Assembly: GCA_905221605.1 (NCBI GenBank)
Contig: CAJNDS010002757.1
Coordinates: 1,016,501-1,080,500, forward strand
Origin: Symbiodinium natans
Taxonomy: Eukaryota; Sar; Dinophyceae; Suessiales; Symbiodiniaceae
DNA length: 64,000 nucleotides
Direction: 5' to 3'
Each line of letters opens with the position of its first letter. Positions within the stretch are counted from its first letter, which is position 1. A model generated the notes under the pieces. That model saw only the letters and a list, made by a program, of their open reading frames with translations, was not told the DNA's origin and did no database searches. A program made the position numbers and the translations under genes. This document shows, one piece after another, positions 1 through 9,300 of the stretch.

Positions 1-1854
1 TAAATTGGGTTTAGGGTTAGTAGGGACCGCCTACTAGGCACCGAGTTCCCGAATCCCCCAGACCCGAAATGGAAAGCCCTCAGGGTGTGAGACGTTTGCG
101 TACGTAGCAATGCGATGTAGGTCTTAGAGGGTTTGGGGTACCCGTTTGCCCGAGATCCTTGGGTCCACACACACCAGAACGGTGCGACTCAGCACGGGTG
201 TTTTCGCAGGTGTTGAGTCCGTTTCTAGGAGTGGAGAGCTGAACTGCGATCCCACTCTCTGGGCCTAAACTCTAAGGAGTACCATCTTAAAATAGACCCC
301 CTAATTATAGGCCCAAAATCCCCATATTTCGATCAAACGCTATCTACATCCCCTACCACGAAACCTTGGCCCGGGCGACCCTGAAGACCCCGAACTGACT
401 TTCAAAAACAAAGATGCCCTCCGTGCCCCTCGTACCCGGGAAGGCTGAAGAAGCCAAACAAGCCCCCAACCCCTGATAGGAGGTCGAGGACCTGTAGGCT
501 AGGATGCCCAGTAGTGCCCTTATTCCCTTTTTTGGGGGATTATGTTCCCTTATAAACCCTTTAAGCAAAAAAGGGTGCCCTTTTTAATCCTGGGCTTCTG
601 AGCATCCTAGTAGGGTTTTACAACGGTTTTTGCCCTAAACCCACCCTACACGCGCTCACCGCGGACCTGATCCCTCGAGCCCCAACAGGCCTAGGACGAT
701 GCAGCTTCCTTCCAAAGGTGATCCCAGGGGCTGCGGATGAGTGAAGTTGAGGACAAAAAGAAGCCCTTTGCTGCGGGTCGTGGCCCGTTTCTTCCTTGAG
801 GGGATTAGGGGTTTAGATGGGTTTAGAGTTTTAGTGCTTATAGGGCTTGGGGTTTAACGTGTCTTGCGGCTGCGGGGTTCTGCCGGTGCATGCTCTGTTG
901 ACTTTTTGCACTGCAGTTGGATCAGCCGTTTGTCTGGGCACTGGTTTCCGGGCTTGGCTCAAGGACTGTCTGTTAGTTAGGGATGAACATGGCTACAGCT
1001 CTTCATTGCCCCCCCGGGAACCCAAAGCCCACACCAGGGAACAGCCCCCACAAAGGCCGAAGCCTGCGAGCCTACTCAGCATTTCCTGTGTAGATACAGC
1101 ACGGCACCACCCGCCACCAGGGCTCCACGCGAGACGCACTCCGCTCCGCTGGAAGAAGCAGCCCAAGCGCTATAAACCCTGAAGCCCTACACCCTATACA
1201 CTCTACAGCAACCCCTAAACCCTAGCTCAACCCTAGTTAACCCTAAACCCTATAAAACTTAAAACCTAAACCCTAAACCAACCCTGAGCCAATGCGCCTT
1301 CCATTGCTCTGTGCTCCGCCGCTGGTGCCGAAGGCAATCCGATAAACCGATGTTGCGTCACAACTCGGGTGTGCGCAGCATGGAAGACGACGCGTACTGT
1401 AGGGGCCTGTATAAATACTTGAATAGGGTTGTGGGGGAGTACTATCGTATAATGATAAAGGGCCGCACTGAGGGAACACTACTAGTAACAAATCCCGACC
1501 CCGATATTTAGGGAGGTGTAGATATGAAGCCCCTAGTCCCTGACGCGGTGACCGGGCTTGGGTTCCCTTCTTTGAAACCCTAAACCCTAAACCCTAAACC
1601 CTAAACCCTAAACCCTAAACCCTAAACCCTAAACCCTAAACCCTAAACTTTGCCCCTGTCAACCAAGAAGGGTACCCTTCATATTCCCAGGTTAGTCTTG
1701 GCTCCTGGGCGTATGTGAACTCTACTGGTTTCGTCGTGGCAAGTTTCCGCTCACTTCGGCGCCTTTGTTCCTCGAGCTCTGTGGCAAGCCCTAAACCCTA
1801 AACCCGAAACCCGAAACCCTAAACCCTAAACCCATAAGTAGTCGTGCGGCCAGC
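1..1854. other. Repeat-rich flank without a supported gene
   Basis: No reading frame here shows a recognisable domain. The stretch contains degenerate TTTAGGG/CCCTAAA heptamers, a regular CCCTAAA array at 1576-1648, and a shorter array at 1790-1832 that ends just before the FNIP-repeat gene. The short open frames at 847-1182 and 1311-1511 have no family features and look like chance frames. A fragment near 290-336 resembles the second inverted-repeat family described at 42035-42125. Confidence 0.6.
1576..1648 (+). repeat. (CCCTAAA)n interstitial telomere-type array
   Basis: About ten near-perfect CCCTAAA heptamers in tandem. TTTAGGG is the plant-type telomere repeat also reported for dinoflagellates. 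With dozens of other short arrays in both orientations in this window, this copy is interstitial rather than a chromosome end. Confidence 0.9.
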
Positions 1855-3906
1855 ATGCCGCCATTGACCATCCACTGTCTTGCCGGCTCGACATTTGAGC
1901 TGGATGCAGGCGACGAGGAAAAGGGGTTGGACGTGCGAAGACGCATAGCAGGCAGAGTTGGCCTTTCCGTGGCATCAATCGTGCTGACCTCAGGCAACCG
2001 TGTCCTCGATCTGCACCAGCCGCTGCTGCAACAAACTCAAGACCAGGAGATAACATATGTGACTCGGAAACTTGGCGCAGGCTATGCGGCACGCAGTATA
2101 ATGCGAGCAATAGGAGGCACTGCGTTGGATGAAGACACGGATGCCGCGGCTGAAGCTATTGCCCTGAACTTTGCATATGCATTTAACCAGAGCTTGACAG
2201 GCGTGCAGCTTCCCAGCGGCCTGCAGAACTTGACCTTCGGCTTGTGTTTCAACCAGAGCCTGGAAGGCGTGCAGCTTCCCAGCGGCCTGCAGACCTTGAC
2301 CTTCGGCGATGGCTTCAGCCAGAGCTTGGACGGGGTGAAATTTCCCAGCGGCCTACTGGCCTTGACCTTTGGCACTGCATTTGAACAGAGCTTGGAAGGG
2401 GTGCAGCTTCCCAACAGCCTACAGACCTTGACCTTGGGCCTTAAATTCAACCAGAGCTTGGAGGGGGTGCAGCTTCCCAGCGGTCTGCAGACGTTGAGCT
2501 TTGGCGGCACGTTCAACCAGAGCTTGGAAGGGGTGCAGCTTCCCAGCAACCTACAGACACTGACCTTTGGCAATTCTTTCAACCAGAGCCTGGGAGGGGT
2601 GCAGCTTCCCAGCAGCCTACAGACCTTGACCTTCGGCTATTGTTTCAACCAAAGCTTGGAAGGGGGGCAGCTTCCCATCGGTCTACAAACGTTGACCTTT
2701 GGCCATGCGTTCAACCAGAGCTTGGAAGGGGTGCAGCTTCCCAGTGGCCTACAGACCTTAACCTTTGGCCATCGATTCAACAAGAGCTTGGAAGGGGTGC
2801 AGCTTCCCAATGGTCTACAGACGCTGACCTTTGGTGACACGTTCAACCAGAGCTTGGAAGGGCTGCAGCTCCCCAACAGCCTGCAGACCTTGACCTTCGG
2901 CGAGCAATTCTTCCTGGCAGGCTTGCAGCTTCCCAACGGCCTGCAGACCTTGACCTTCACGTTCAACGAGAGTTTCGTAGGCGTGCAGCTTCCCACTGAC
3001 CTACAGACCCGAATGACTTTCGGTGCAAAATTCAACGAGAGCTTGGGAGGGGTGCAACTTCCCAGCGGCCTACAGGCCTTGAAATTCGGCTATTCTTACA
3101 ACCAAAGCTTGGAAGAGGTGCAGCTTCCCAGTGGCCTGCAGACCTTGACCTTTGGCCATGCCTTCAACCAGAGCTTGGAAGGGGTGCAGCTTCCCAGCAA
3201 CCTACAGACACTGACCTTTGGCAACTCTTTCAACCAGAGCCTGGAAGGGGTGCAGCTACCCAGCGGCCTACTCAGCTTGACCTTTGGAACTACGTTTGAT
3301 CAGAGCTTGGAAGGGGTACAGCTTCCCAACGGCCTACAGACCTTGACCTTTGGTTATATGTTTAACCAGAGCTTGGAAGGGGTGCAGCTTCCCAGTGGCC
3401 TACACACACTGACCTTTGGCGACTGGTTCAACCAGAGCTTGGAAGGGGTGCAGCTTCCCGACGGCCTACAGACCTTGGCCTTTCGTTATATGTTCAACCA
3501 GAGCTTGGAAGGGGTGCAGCTTCCCAACAGCCTACATACGTTGTCCTTCGGCCATTCTTTCGACAAGAGCTTGGAAGGGGTGCAGCTTCCCAGCGGTCTA
3601 CAGGCACTGAGCTTGGGGCATAAATTCAACCAGAGCTTGGAAGGGGTGCAGCTTCCCAGTGGCCTACAGACACTGAGCTTTGGTCATCGATTCAACAAGA
3701 GCTTGGAAGGGGTGCAGCTTCCCAGCGGTCTACAGACACTGACCTTTGGCGACACGTTCAACCAGTGCTTTGAAGGGGTGCAGCTTCCCAACGGCCTACA
3801 GACACTGACCTTTGGCCATGGGTTCAACCAGAGCTTGGACGGACTGCAGTTTCCCACCTCCCTGCTGCGTTTCTCTTCGGGCATCGTGCAGGTAGTCACC
3901 GGCTAA
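1855..3906 (+). CDS. Ubiquitin-like plus FNIP-repeat protein, intronless
   Basis: Complete 683-residue frame, ATG to TAA. Residues 1-72 look like a ubiquitin-like fold (opening PLTIHCLAGSTFEL, ending EITYVTRKL). After a short linker come about 26 copies of a 22-residue unit of the type FNQSLEGVQLPSGLQTLTFG, which matches the FNIP repeat (Pfam FNIP family, well known in Dictyostelium and giant-virus proteins). Units near residues 345-395 are shortened by whole codons, so the frame is kept. FNIP repeats form LRR-like solenoids, so a protein-binding or adaptor role is likely, but no partner is visible. The start is the only ATG before the ubiquitin-like region. Having no introns, unlike the other host genes in the window, it may have arisen by retroposition. 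The long open frames on the minus strand here are a side effect of the 66-bp period. Confidence 0.85.
   Translation: MPPLTIHCLAGSTFELDAGDEEKGLDVRRRIAGRVGLSVASIVLTSGNRVLDLHQPLLQQTQDQEITYVTRKLGAGYAARSIMRAIGGTALDEDTDAAAEAIALNFAYAFNQSLTGVQLPSGLQNLTFGLCFNQSLEGVQLPSGLQTLTFGDGFSQSLDGVKFPSGLLALTFGTAFEQSLEGVQLPNSLQTLTLGLKFNQSLEGVQLPSGLQTLSFGGTFNQSLEGVQLPSNLQTLTFGNSFNQSLGGVQLPSSLQTLTFGYCFNQSLEGGQLPIGLQTLTFGHAFNQSLEGVQLPSGLQTLTFGHRFNKSLEGVQLPNGLQTLTFGDTFNQSLEGLQLPNSLQTLTFGEQFFLAGLQLPNGLQTLTFTFNESFVGVQLPTDLQTRMTFGAKFNESLGGVQLPSGLQALKFGYSYNQSLEEVQLPSGLQTLTFGHAFNQSLEGVQLPSNLQTLTFGNSFNQSLEGVQLPSGLLSLTFGTTFDQSLEGVQLPNGLQTLTFGYMFNQSLEGVQLPSGLHTLTFGDWFNQSLEGVQLPDGLQTLAFRYMFNQSLEGVQLPNSLHTLSFGHSFDKSLEGVQLPSGLQALSLGHKFNQSLEGVQLPSGLQTLSFGHRFNKSLEGVQLPSGLQTLTFGDTFNQCFEGVQLPNGLQTLTFGHGFNQSLDGLQFPTSLLRFSSGIVQVVTG
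2176..3873 (+). repeat. 66-bp coding tandem repeat of the FNIP domain
   Basis: About 26 tandem 66-bp units, many sharing the stretch AGCTTGGAAGGGGTGCAGCT. Divergence is uneven: the 3' two thirds holds several nearly identical units, as expected from recent unequal exchange. All length changes are multiples of three. Confidence 0.9.
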
Positions 3907-5376
3907 ACTCTCAGGCGCGTATGGGGTAGAAGCGTGCACAACCGTCCGTCATCCAAAGAGAAAGACGCCCGTGTCGGGCACTCGCCACATCCCGAAAGCC
4001 GAGCAGCCTCCGCCCGCAAAGCCTCATGTCCCCAACCCACGGAACACTCAACGCTTAGACCCAAAACGTACACCAACCCTGGACTCCCAAGGCACCTGGC
4101 ACATCCCCACAAAGTTGGAGTTAAAGCACTACTTATTATGTATTCTGCACCGACATGCTTTTCATAGTGGTGGCAATAATCCACAACTGAACCCCACCGC
4201 CTTTGAACCCTTGACTCCAGACCACCTCCCTGAAACCCCCCCAATTAGGGTTTAGGAGTACCACCCAAAGTGCAAGCATGCAATCCCTATCAAACCCTTC
4301 ACAATCCCACGCCAACCCCACCAACGGCCCCCAAGCCTTCAATGCCAAAGCAAACCTCAAACCCAAAAACCGTTCCCGCTAACTCCTAAAGCCTCAACAC
4401 CCCAAACCCCAAACCAGCCCTGAATGCCAAACCCAAGCCCCAGACATTCAGGGTTTCAGGGGTCTTCTTGGCTCCCGACATAATCGCAAACTCTTCGAAG
4501 TATGTATAGCTACATATGGGCGGACGTCAAAATACCATGTATGTAAAATATGATGGAAGTGCGATATGAAGTTCCGCTCTTGCTGGTTTATGTCTTCGCC
4601 ACAAGGCGGCACCATGCGTATATGCAGGTTTCAGGCTCTTCCCCATGTAGGCGCTAGGATAGCGCTAGCGTGGCGCTAGGTGTTCCTTTCCAAAGGCTAA
4701 CATTCTAGGGTTTAGCGTGTAGGGTTTAGGCTTAGGGTTTAGAGCGATGCAGCTTCGGGAAGCTTAAGTAGTATAGGCGGCCTGCGGCTTAGGTAAGACT
4801 GTGGAACATCCTACACCCTAAACCCTGTGCTTGCTCCTGATGCATACTGCCGGCGTGCCAAAACTCTAAAGTCATGCGGCGAAATATGCGCTAGGTTAGG
4901 TTGGCGCTAGCATCGCGCTAGCAAATATGAAGGGAAACTGCTTGCGGTGGCCACTTGCCCATCCAAGACATAAAGCAGTACTAAGACAGCTGATTTGAAA
5001 CATGGCCAACTTGGAAGAGCAAAGCACTACTAGCTCGCTTGAGCTCCAGTAGTTCCGAAGACGATGCCTGAGTCTTAAAATGACGGCGCTAGTGTGTTTT
5101 GCGAGGTTTTTGCATAGGGAACAAGAATTAGTACCACACTTCTGTGTTTGCCAAAGCCATCGTTCCAGACCTTCGCTTTCCTTCTCGTCATAAGGCGGCA
5201 CCATGATTTTTTCAGCATCCGCCGTTCCTGGAAGAAGGAATATTGACAGCTACCCATATATACATATATACATAACAAGAATCTGAATACCAATAGTAAT
5301 CAGAAAAGTAGTAACAGAACAGTAGTACTGGCAATACTAATAATAGCAATACTTACACTTCCGAATTTGTCTCCAG
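3907..5376. other. Spacer with short GCGCTAG repeats
   Basis: No gene supported. The motif GCGCTAG occurs several times at 4650-4680, 4888-4922 and near 5088. A block containing AAGGCGGCACCATG occurs twice (about 4600 and 5190), so part of this spacer is a diverged duplication. AATACTAATAATAG-type simple sequence occupies 5291-5356. Confidence 0.5.
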
Positions 5377-5429
5377 GTGCGGCCTTCATTCCGGCGCAGA
5401 CTCCAGGACCAGGGCCACACTCCCCCGAG
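5377..5429 (+). CDS. Candidate exon left of the retroelement
   Basis: After a CTCCAG acceptor, 2+51 bases read AAFIPAQTPGPGPHSPE and end at GAG followed by a GC donor. G-rich TTTGGGG repeats follow, the pattern seen after well-supported exons in this window. If real, it belongs to the gene into which the retroelement inserted, perhaps gene A on the right. No family is recognisable. Confidence 0.35.
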
Positions 5430-5555
5430 GCCTTGTGCTCAGGAGTTCTTAAGTTTGGGGTTTGGGGTGATGGTGGGTTTAAAGTGTATTTGAAGGGTTA
5501 CATCTATGTATGTATGTTTGTTTATATTGTAGTTTGTATAAATATAAATATAAAT

Positions 5556-5569
5556 AAATCAAGATGCAC

Positions 5570-5601
<32 letters not shown>

Positions 5602-5738
5602 GGTATGTTAGAGGGTTGGTTTGGGGGGTTTTAGAGGGCTTAAAAGGCTTCTGGTGTTTTCGGATTGTGGGTGTAGGGAAGTTGCTCGGACACCCTGAGT
5701 CCTCGTTATTGGGAGAGATGGGTTCCCTGATGATGGCC

Positions 5739-5770
<32 letters not shown>

Positions 5771-5833
5771 GATACACATGTTTCTATATATATATATATA
5801 TATATGAATGTATATATATATATATATATTTCT
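5556..5833. repeat. (TA)n/(CA)n microsatellite at the insertion site
   Basis: TATATA runs near 5568-5600, CACACA followed by TATATA near 5741-5770, and TATATA to 5830. The retroelement sits at the edge of this tract, and TATATA plus TTTATATTTA sequence resumes at 22563-22597 on the other side, so the insertion split one AT-rich microsatellite. Confidence 0.9.
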
Positions 5834-5837
5834 ACAT

Positions 5838-5841
5838 ATAC
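5838..5841. repeat. Left target-site duplication ATAC
   Basis: ATAC directly precedes the first LTR (TGTGA...). The same ATAC directly follows the second LTR at 22539-22542. A 4-bp duplication fits integrase-mediated insertion. Confidence 0.85.
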
Positions 5842-6135
5842 TGTGAGCAGGTCAAAGCATGCTTGGAGTGCTTGCTTAGTGCTAGTGCAGCTTGTTGTTT
5901 TCCCTTGCATGTGTAGTTTTGCAATTCGTAACAATGCCAATATTTTGGCTCAAGTACCGAGCTTGTGCCTTTGAGCACGGTAGTTTCGTACAGTAGCTCT
6001 TAGGTTGCTGTGCGGTCCGACCGGACGCACTCAGGCGTAGCTGCACAAGTGCTTGAACTCGCGAAGTCGTAAAACAGCGTGACCGGGCTGTGATTGCATT
6101 GGCTTAGTGCAAGTCCAGTGCTGGTCGACTTCACA
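5842..6135 (+). repeat. 5' LTR (294 bp)
   Basis: Matches 22245-22538 at 293 of 294 positions. Terminal inverted repeats TGTGA/TCACA contain the canonical TG...CA ends. No classic TATA box is obvious. The LTR contains ATTTTGGCTCAAG (5942-5954), identical to the 3' part of the dinoflagellate spliced leader. Confidence 0.97.
5942..5954 (+). promoter_or_regulatory. Spliced-leader-like 13-mer in the 5' LTR
   Basis: ATTTTGGCTCAAG equals the last 13 bases of the dinoflagellate spliced leader. A loosely similar ATGCCAAT lies just upstream where the leader has GTAGCC. It may mark an ancestral trans-spliced 5' end fixed in the LTR, or be chance. The 3' LTR has the same 13-mer at 22345-22357. Confidence 0.5.
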
Positions 6136-6137
6136 AT

Positions 6138-6155
6138 TGGGGGCTGTTCTGGGAA
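6138..6155 (+). promoter_or_regulatory. Putative primer-binding site
   Basis: Two bases after the 5' LTR the sequence reads TGGGGGCTGTTCTGGG. A TGG directly inside the LTR is the usual complement of a tRNA CCA end. The matching tRNA was not identified. Confidence 0.5.
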
Positions 6156-6211
6156 ACGTACAGCTCTTGTGCCTACGGCCCGAGTGGGCAAGCATTGCTT
6201 TGCTTGTCTGT

Positions 6212-6316
6212 CGCGGTCCGTGACCTGGACGCGTGGACTGTGTGCCACGCTTGCGGCCTGTTAACCAAGGCGCGGCGCTTCGTGTGCCACGCCTGCGGCC
6301 TGCTAACCAAGGCGCG
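6212..6316 (+). repeat. Three hairpin-family copies at the ORF1 start
   Basis: Copies at 6212-6233, 6252-6274 and 6294-6316. Each has an outer 4-bp arm (TGCG or CGCG with CGCG), one bulged G on the 5' side, an inner 3-bp arm (TCC/GGA or CCT/AGG) and a 7-8 nt loop. The second and third lie in a 42-bp tandem duplication (6241-6319) that keeps the reading frame. Confidence 0.7.
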
Positions 6317-9300
6317 GCGATGTCCGCAGAGGTTGCAGGTCAGGCCGAGGGCGTCACCCTCCTCGAAGCGATCGAGGGTGGAGACGTTCCCTATCCCGAG
6401 CGGATGAGCTACGTCGCTTGGCTTAAGTGGCGTAGGGAGACTGGCAGCCGTCCGTTGTCCAAGCGGGATGGGATCAGTACTACGCCAGAGCAAGAGGCGG
6501 CTCTCTGGCGGAAAGTCATGAAGTTCCTCCATGACGCCGAAGACGAGGACGAGGATGAGGAGGAAGAAGAAGAGGACTCCGAGCTAGTCCCTGAGGCCTC
6601 GGGCGCTGGAGGCGACAGTCCGCCGCGGGTGGACGTCAGCGCCGCGGCTAGGGAGCTGGCCATGGTCCCTACCGGTGCTGCCTATGTCCCTGCTACGGCA
6701 CCAGGGTCCCGCCCGGCGGGACCGTCCGGTCCGCCGTCGACAGCAGGTTCGGTGCCAGGCACCGCAGAGGGCTTGCAGGCGGAGCTGCGCGCGATTTTCC
6801 GTCCAGACCAAGAACCGGTCGCGGACTACTTGACGCGCGTTTCGCGGATTGTCCTCGCGCTGAAAGCGCATGGAGTCACGGTGAGCTCCCGTGACCTTGA
6901 CGCCTTAAGCACCAAAGCCACCCTCCTTGCGGATGAGTTCTCCAAGATAGGCGGGGACTGGCATCCGACAAAGATGGTCCGTCGGCTGCGGACCAGATTC
7001 TCGGTCGCGGCTTTGCGCGGTGGCGAGGACCCCGAAGACGCAGAGGAGATTCAGCGTGAAATCCAATGCATCGGGGAGCTTATCCTCGCGCTAGGGGGAA
7101 AAGAAAGCTCGAGCCAAGAGAAGGTTTGGAGCTCCCCGTCCGATGTGCCAGTTGAAGCCGTGGGGCCGCGTTCCCCAGGGCTCCCACAGCCTGCGACTGC
7201 AAGTGGGTTGGGGGTAGGTTTGGACCGTGAAGGTTTGCGCACTGCCGAGGTTGCAGGTGGTCCTTCCGCGGCCCGTGACCTGGGCGCGACGGACGGCGAT
7301 TCCCCTTTGCGCGCGAAGCTTGCGGCGCTGGAGATGGAGATAGAAGCCCTGAAGCGAGGTTCAGACGGCGGAGGTTCGCAGACCGGGTCCCAAAACCCGG
7401 CGGGCGATTTCGCCGCCGCACTCGCCGCCCAAACTGAAGCGCTGAAAGAAGCGTTAGCGCAGAGGGGCGGGCAAAGCTCCATAACGACGGTCAAAACTGA
7501 CCTCACGTGGCCGACGCTGACCGACGACAAGTCGGACGCGCGAGACGTTGTCCTGTTCTACGAGGAGTTCGAGGACGTCTGCGCGCTGGCCAACAACTGT
7601 CGCGGTATGAGTGCGCGCGAGAAGCTGCTAGCGCTACGCGGGCGCTGCCGCGGCTCGCGCATGAAGACGTACACGAACGCCTACCGCGCAGCGTGGAAGT
7701 CGGGAGAGGTTCTCTCCGACCCACAGGCGGTGTACGACCGCATCAAGAACAAGCACTTGATGTTCGGGGAATCGCGGGAGGAAAGAGAAGTCCGCGTGGA
7801 TGGTGAGCATGCCTCCCTCGCTAAGGGCAAGCTCACAGGCCACCAATTCGAGCCTTTGTTTGAGGCATCGATCGCGGACCTTGAGGCGGTGGGTCTTGGG
7901 AAGACCCCACGAGAGTTGTACCTCTCGTACCTCCGCAAGATGCCCCCGTATCTCCAAAAGGAGATACGAAACGACAAGCGGTTGTGGCCCGGCGATCCCA
8001 AGGATGGCGGGCTGAGAGGGCCGCAGACTTGGGAGGAGAGCCACAAGGTCGTCTTGGAGTACGAACAGAGGGAAGCAGCTCACCGGGCTGTTTCCCACTC
8101 TGTGTACTCCACGACCGGCTCTCCAAGCGCGGACCCGTCGGTCGCGCTAGCCGAGGCTCAGAAGGAGATTAAGAGCCTCAAGGCCGCCGCTAAGGCTGCT
8201 GCGAAAGGAGCAGCTGCCGCGGCCAAAGCTGGCGCGGATCAGACGTTTGCCGCTGCGTCGAAGGGAGCTGGCAAAGGAGCGGACAAGAAGATCTGCTTCC
8301 ACTTTCGCGACCACGGGAATTGCCCGAAAGGGGATGCCTGCCCGTACAGCCACGACAAAGAGCTTCGCAGAAAAGCTCTCGCGGCCAAGAAGGGTGACCA
8401 AACCTTTGCCACGGCGAAAGGCAAGGGCAAAGGGAAGGGAGGTGGCAAGGCAAAGGCCAACGCAAAGCCTAAGGCTGCGGCCAAAGGCGCGGCAAAGCCA
8501 CCAGGCACTGTTTGCCCCTTTTTCTCCAAGAATGGGTCGTGCAAGAAGGGAGCCAGCTGCGACATGGTCCACAACCTGACGACCTCAGGAGGGACGCCGG
8601 CCTTGCCTGCCAACTGGGCCCCGCCCTCCGGTGCTTCCATGTCCAACCCCTTCGCCGCGTTCAGTGTCCAGATAGGCAGCTCAGGCGTCCAGGCAGGCGT
8701 CTCAGGAGCCGCCGGACGCGCCGCGGTGCAGCAGCACGCGCTTCCGTTGAGCAAGGGCGGGCGGGACAAGTTCGCCACCCTGGACGATCTGCCGAAGGAC
8801 TGGTGGAGCCTGGCAGACAACGAGCCAGGAGGCTACCAGTACAGAACGGTAGTCCAGGTGCTCGACCGTAAGGTCGAGTGCATGCTCGACGGATGCGCCG
8901 ACGCAAACCACGTGACAGAGGAACTCGTGGTGGGCATGATGAACCGGGCTGCAGAGCTGGGGATCGGCACCGAAGATCCCGGCTTCCCGGTCGTGAGACT
9001 CGAAAAGTGGGTCCACCCCGAATATGTGCATGGCATTGCTTCGGGAGCCCCCGTTCCTCTGAAGGGGGCAGCAGTCTTGCGCGTCACGCTGCTGGAAGGC
9101 AGGACGGCGGACGACTGTCGCCCCAACACTGAAATTTTCGTGCGATGCAAAATCGCAGCCAGGGGGACGTCCGATTGGCACGGACTGATCCTCGGCGGCA
9201 GAGCGTTGGACTGCGCCGGAAGTTTCAGGCCGGGTCCCGACTTTCACGTCCTCGACACGCTGGGAATCAGGATGCCCAGATGTGAGGATCACAGCAAGAC

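Noticed and set aside
1576-1648. Chromosome end
   Set aside because: TTTAGGG-type arrays occur in both orientations over the whole window apart from the retroelement, the FNIP gene and the viral relic, so they are interstitial.
2082-3035. Long minus-strand frames of 166 and 132 codons
   Set aside because: They are antisense shadows of the 66-bp FNIP repeats, whose period is a multiple of three.
5540-5940. Short frames rich in Tyr and Ile (5367-5771, 5608-5940)
   Set aside because: Translations of TA/CA microsatellites, not proteins.
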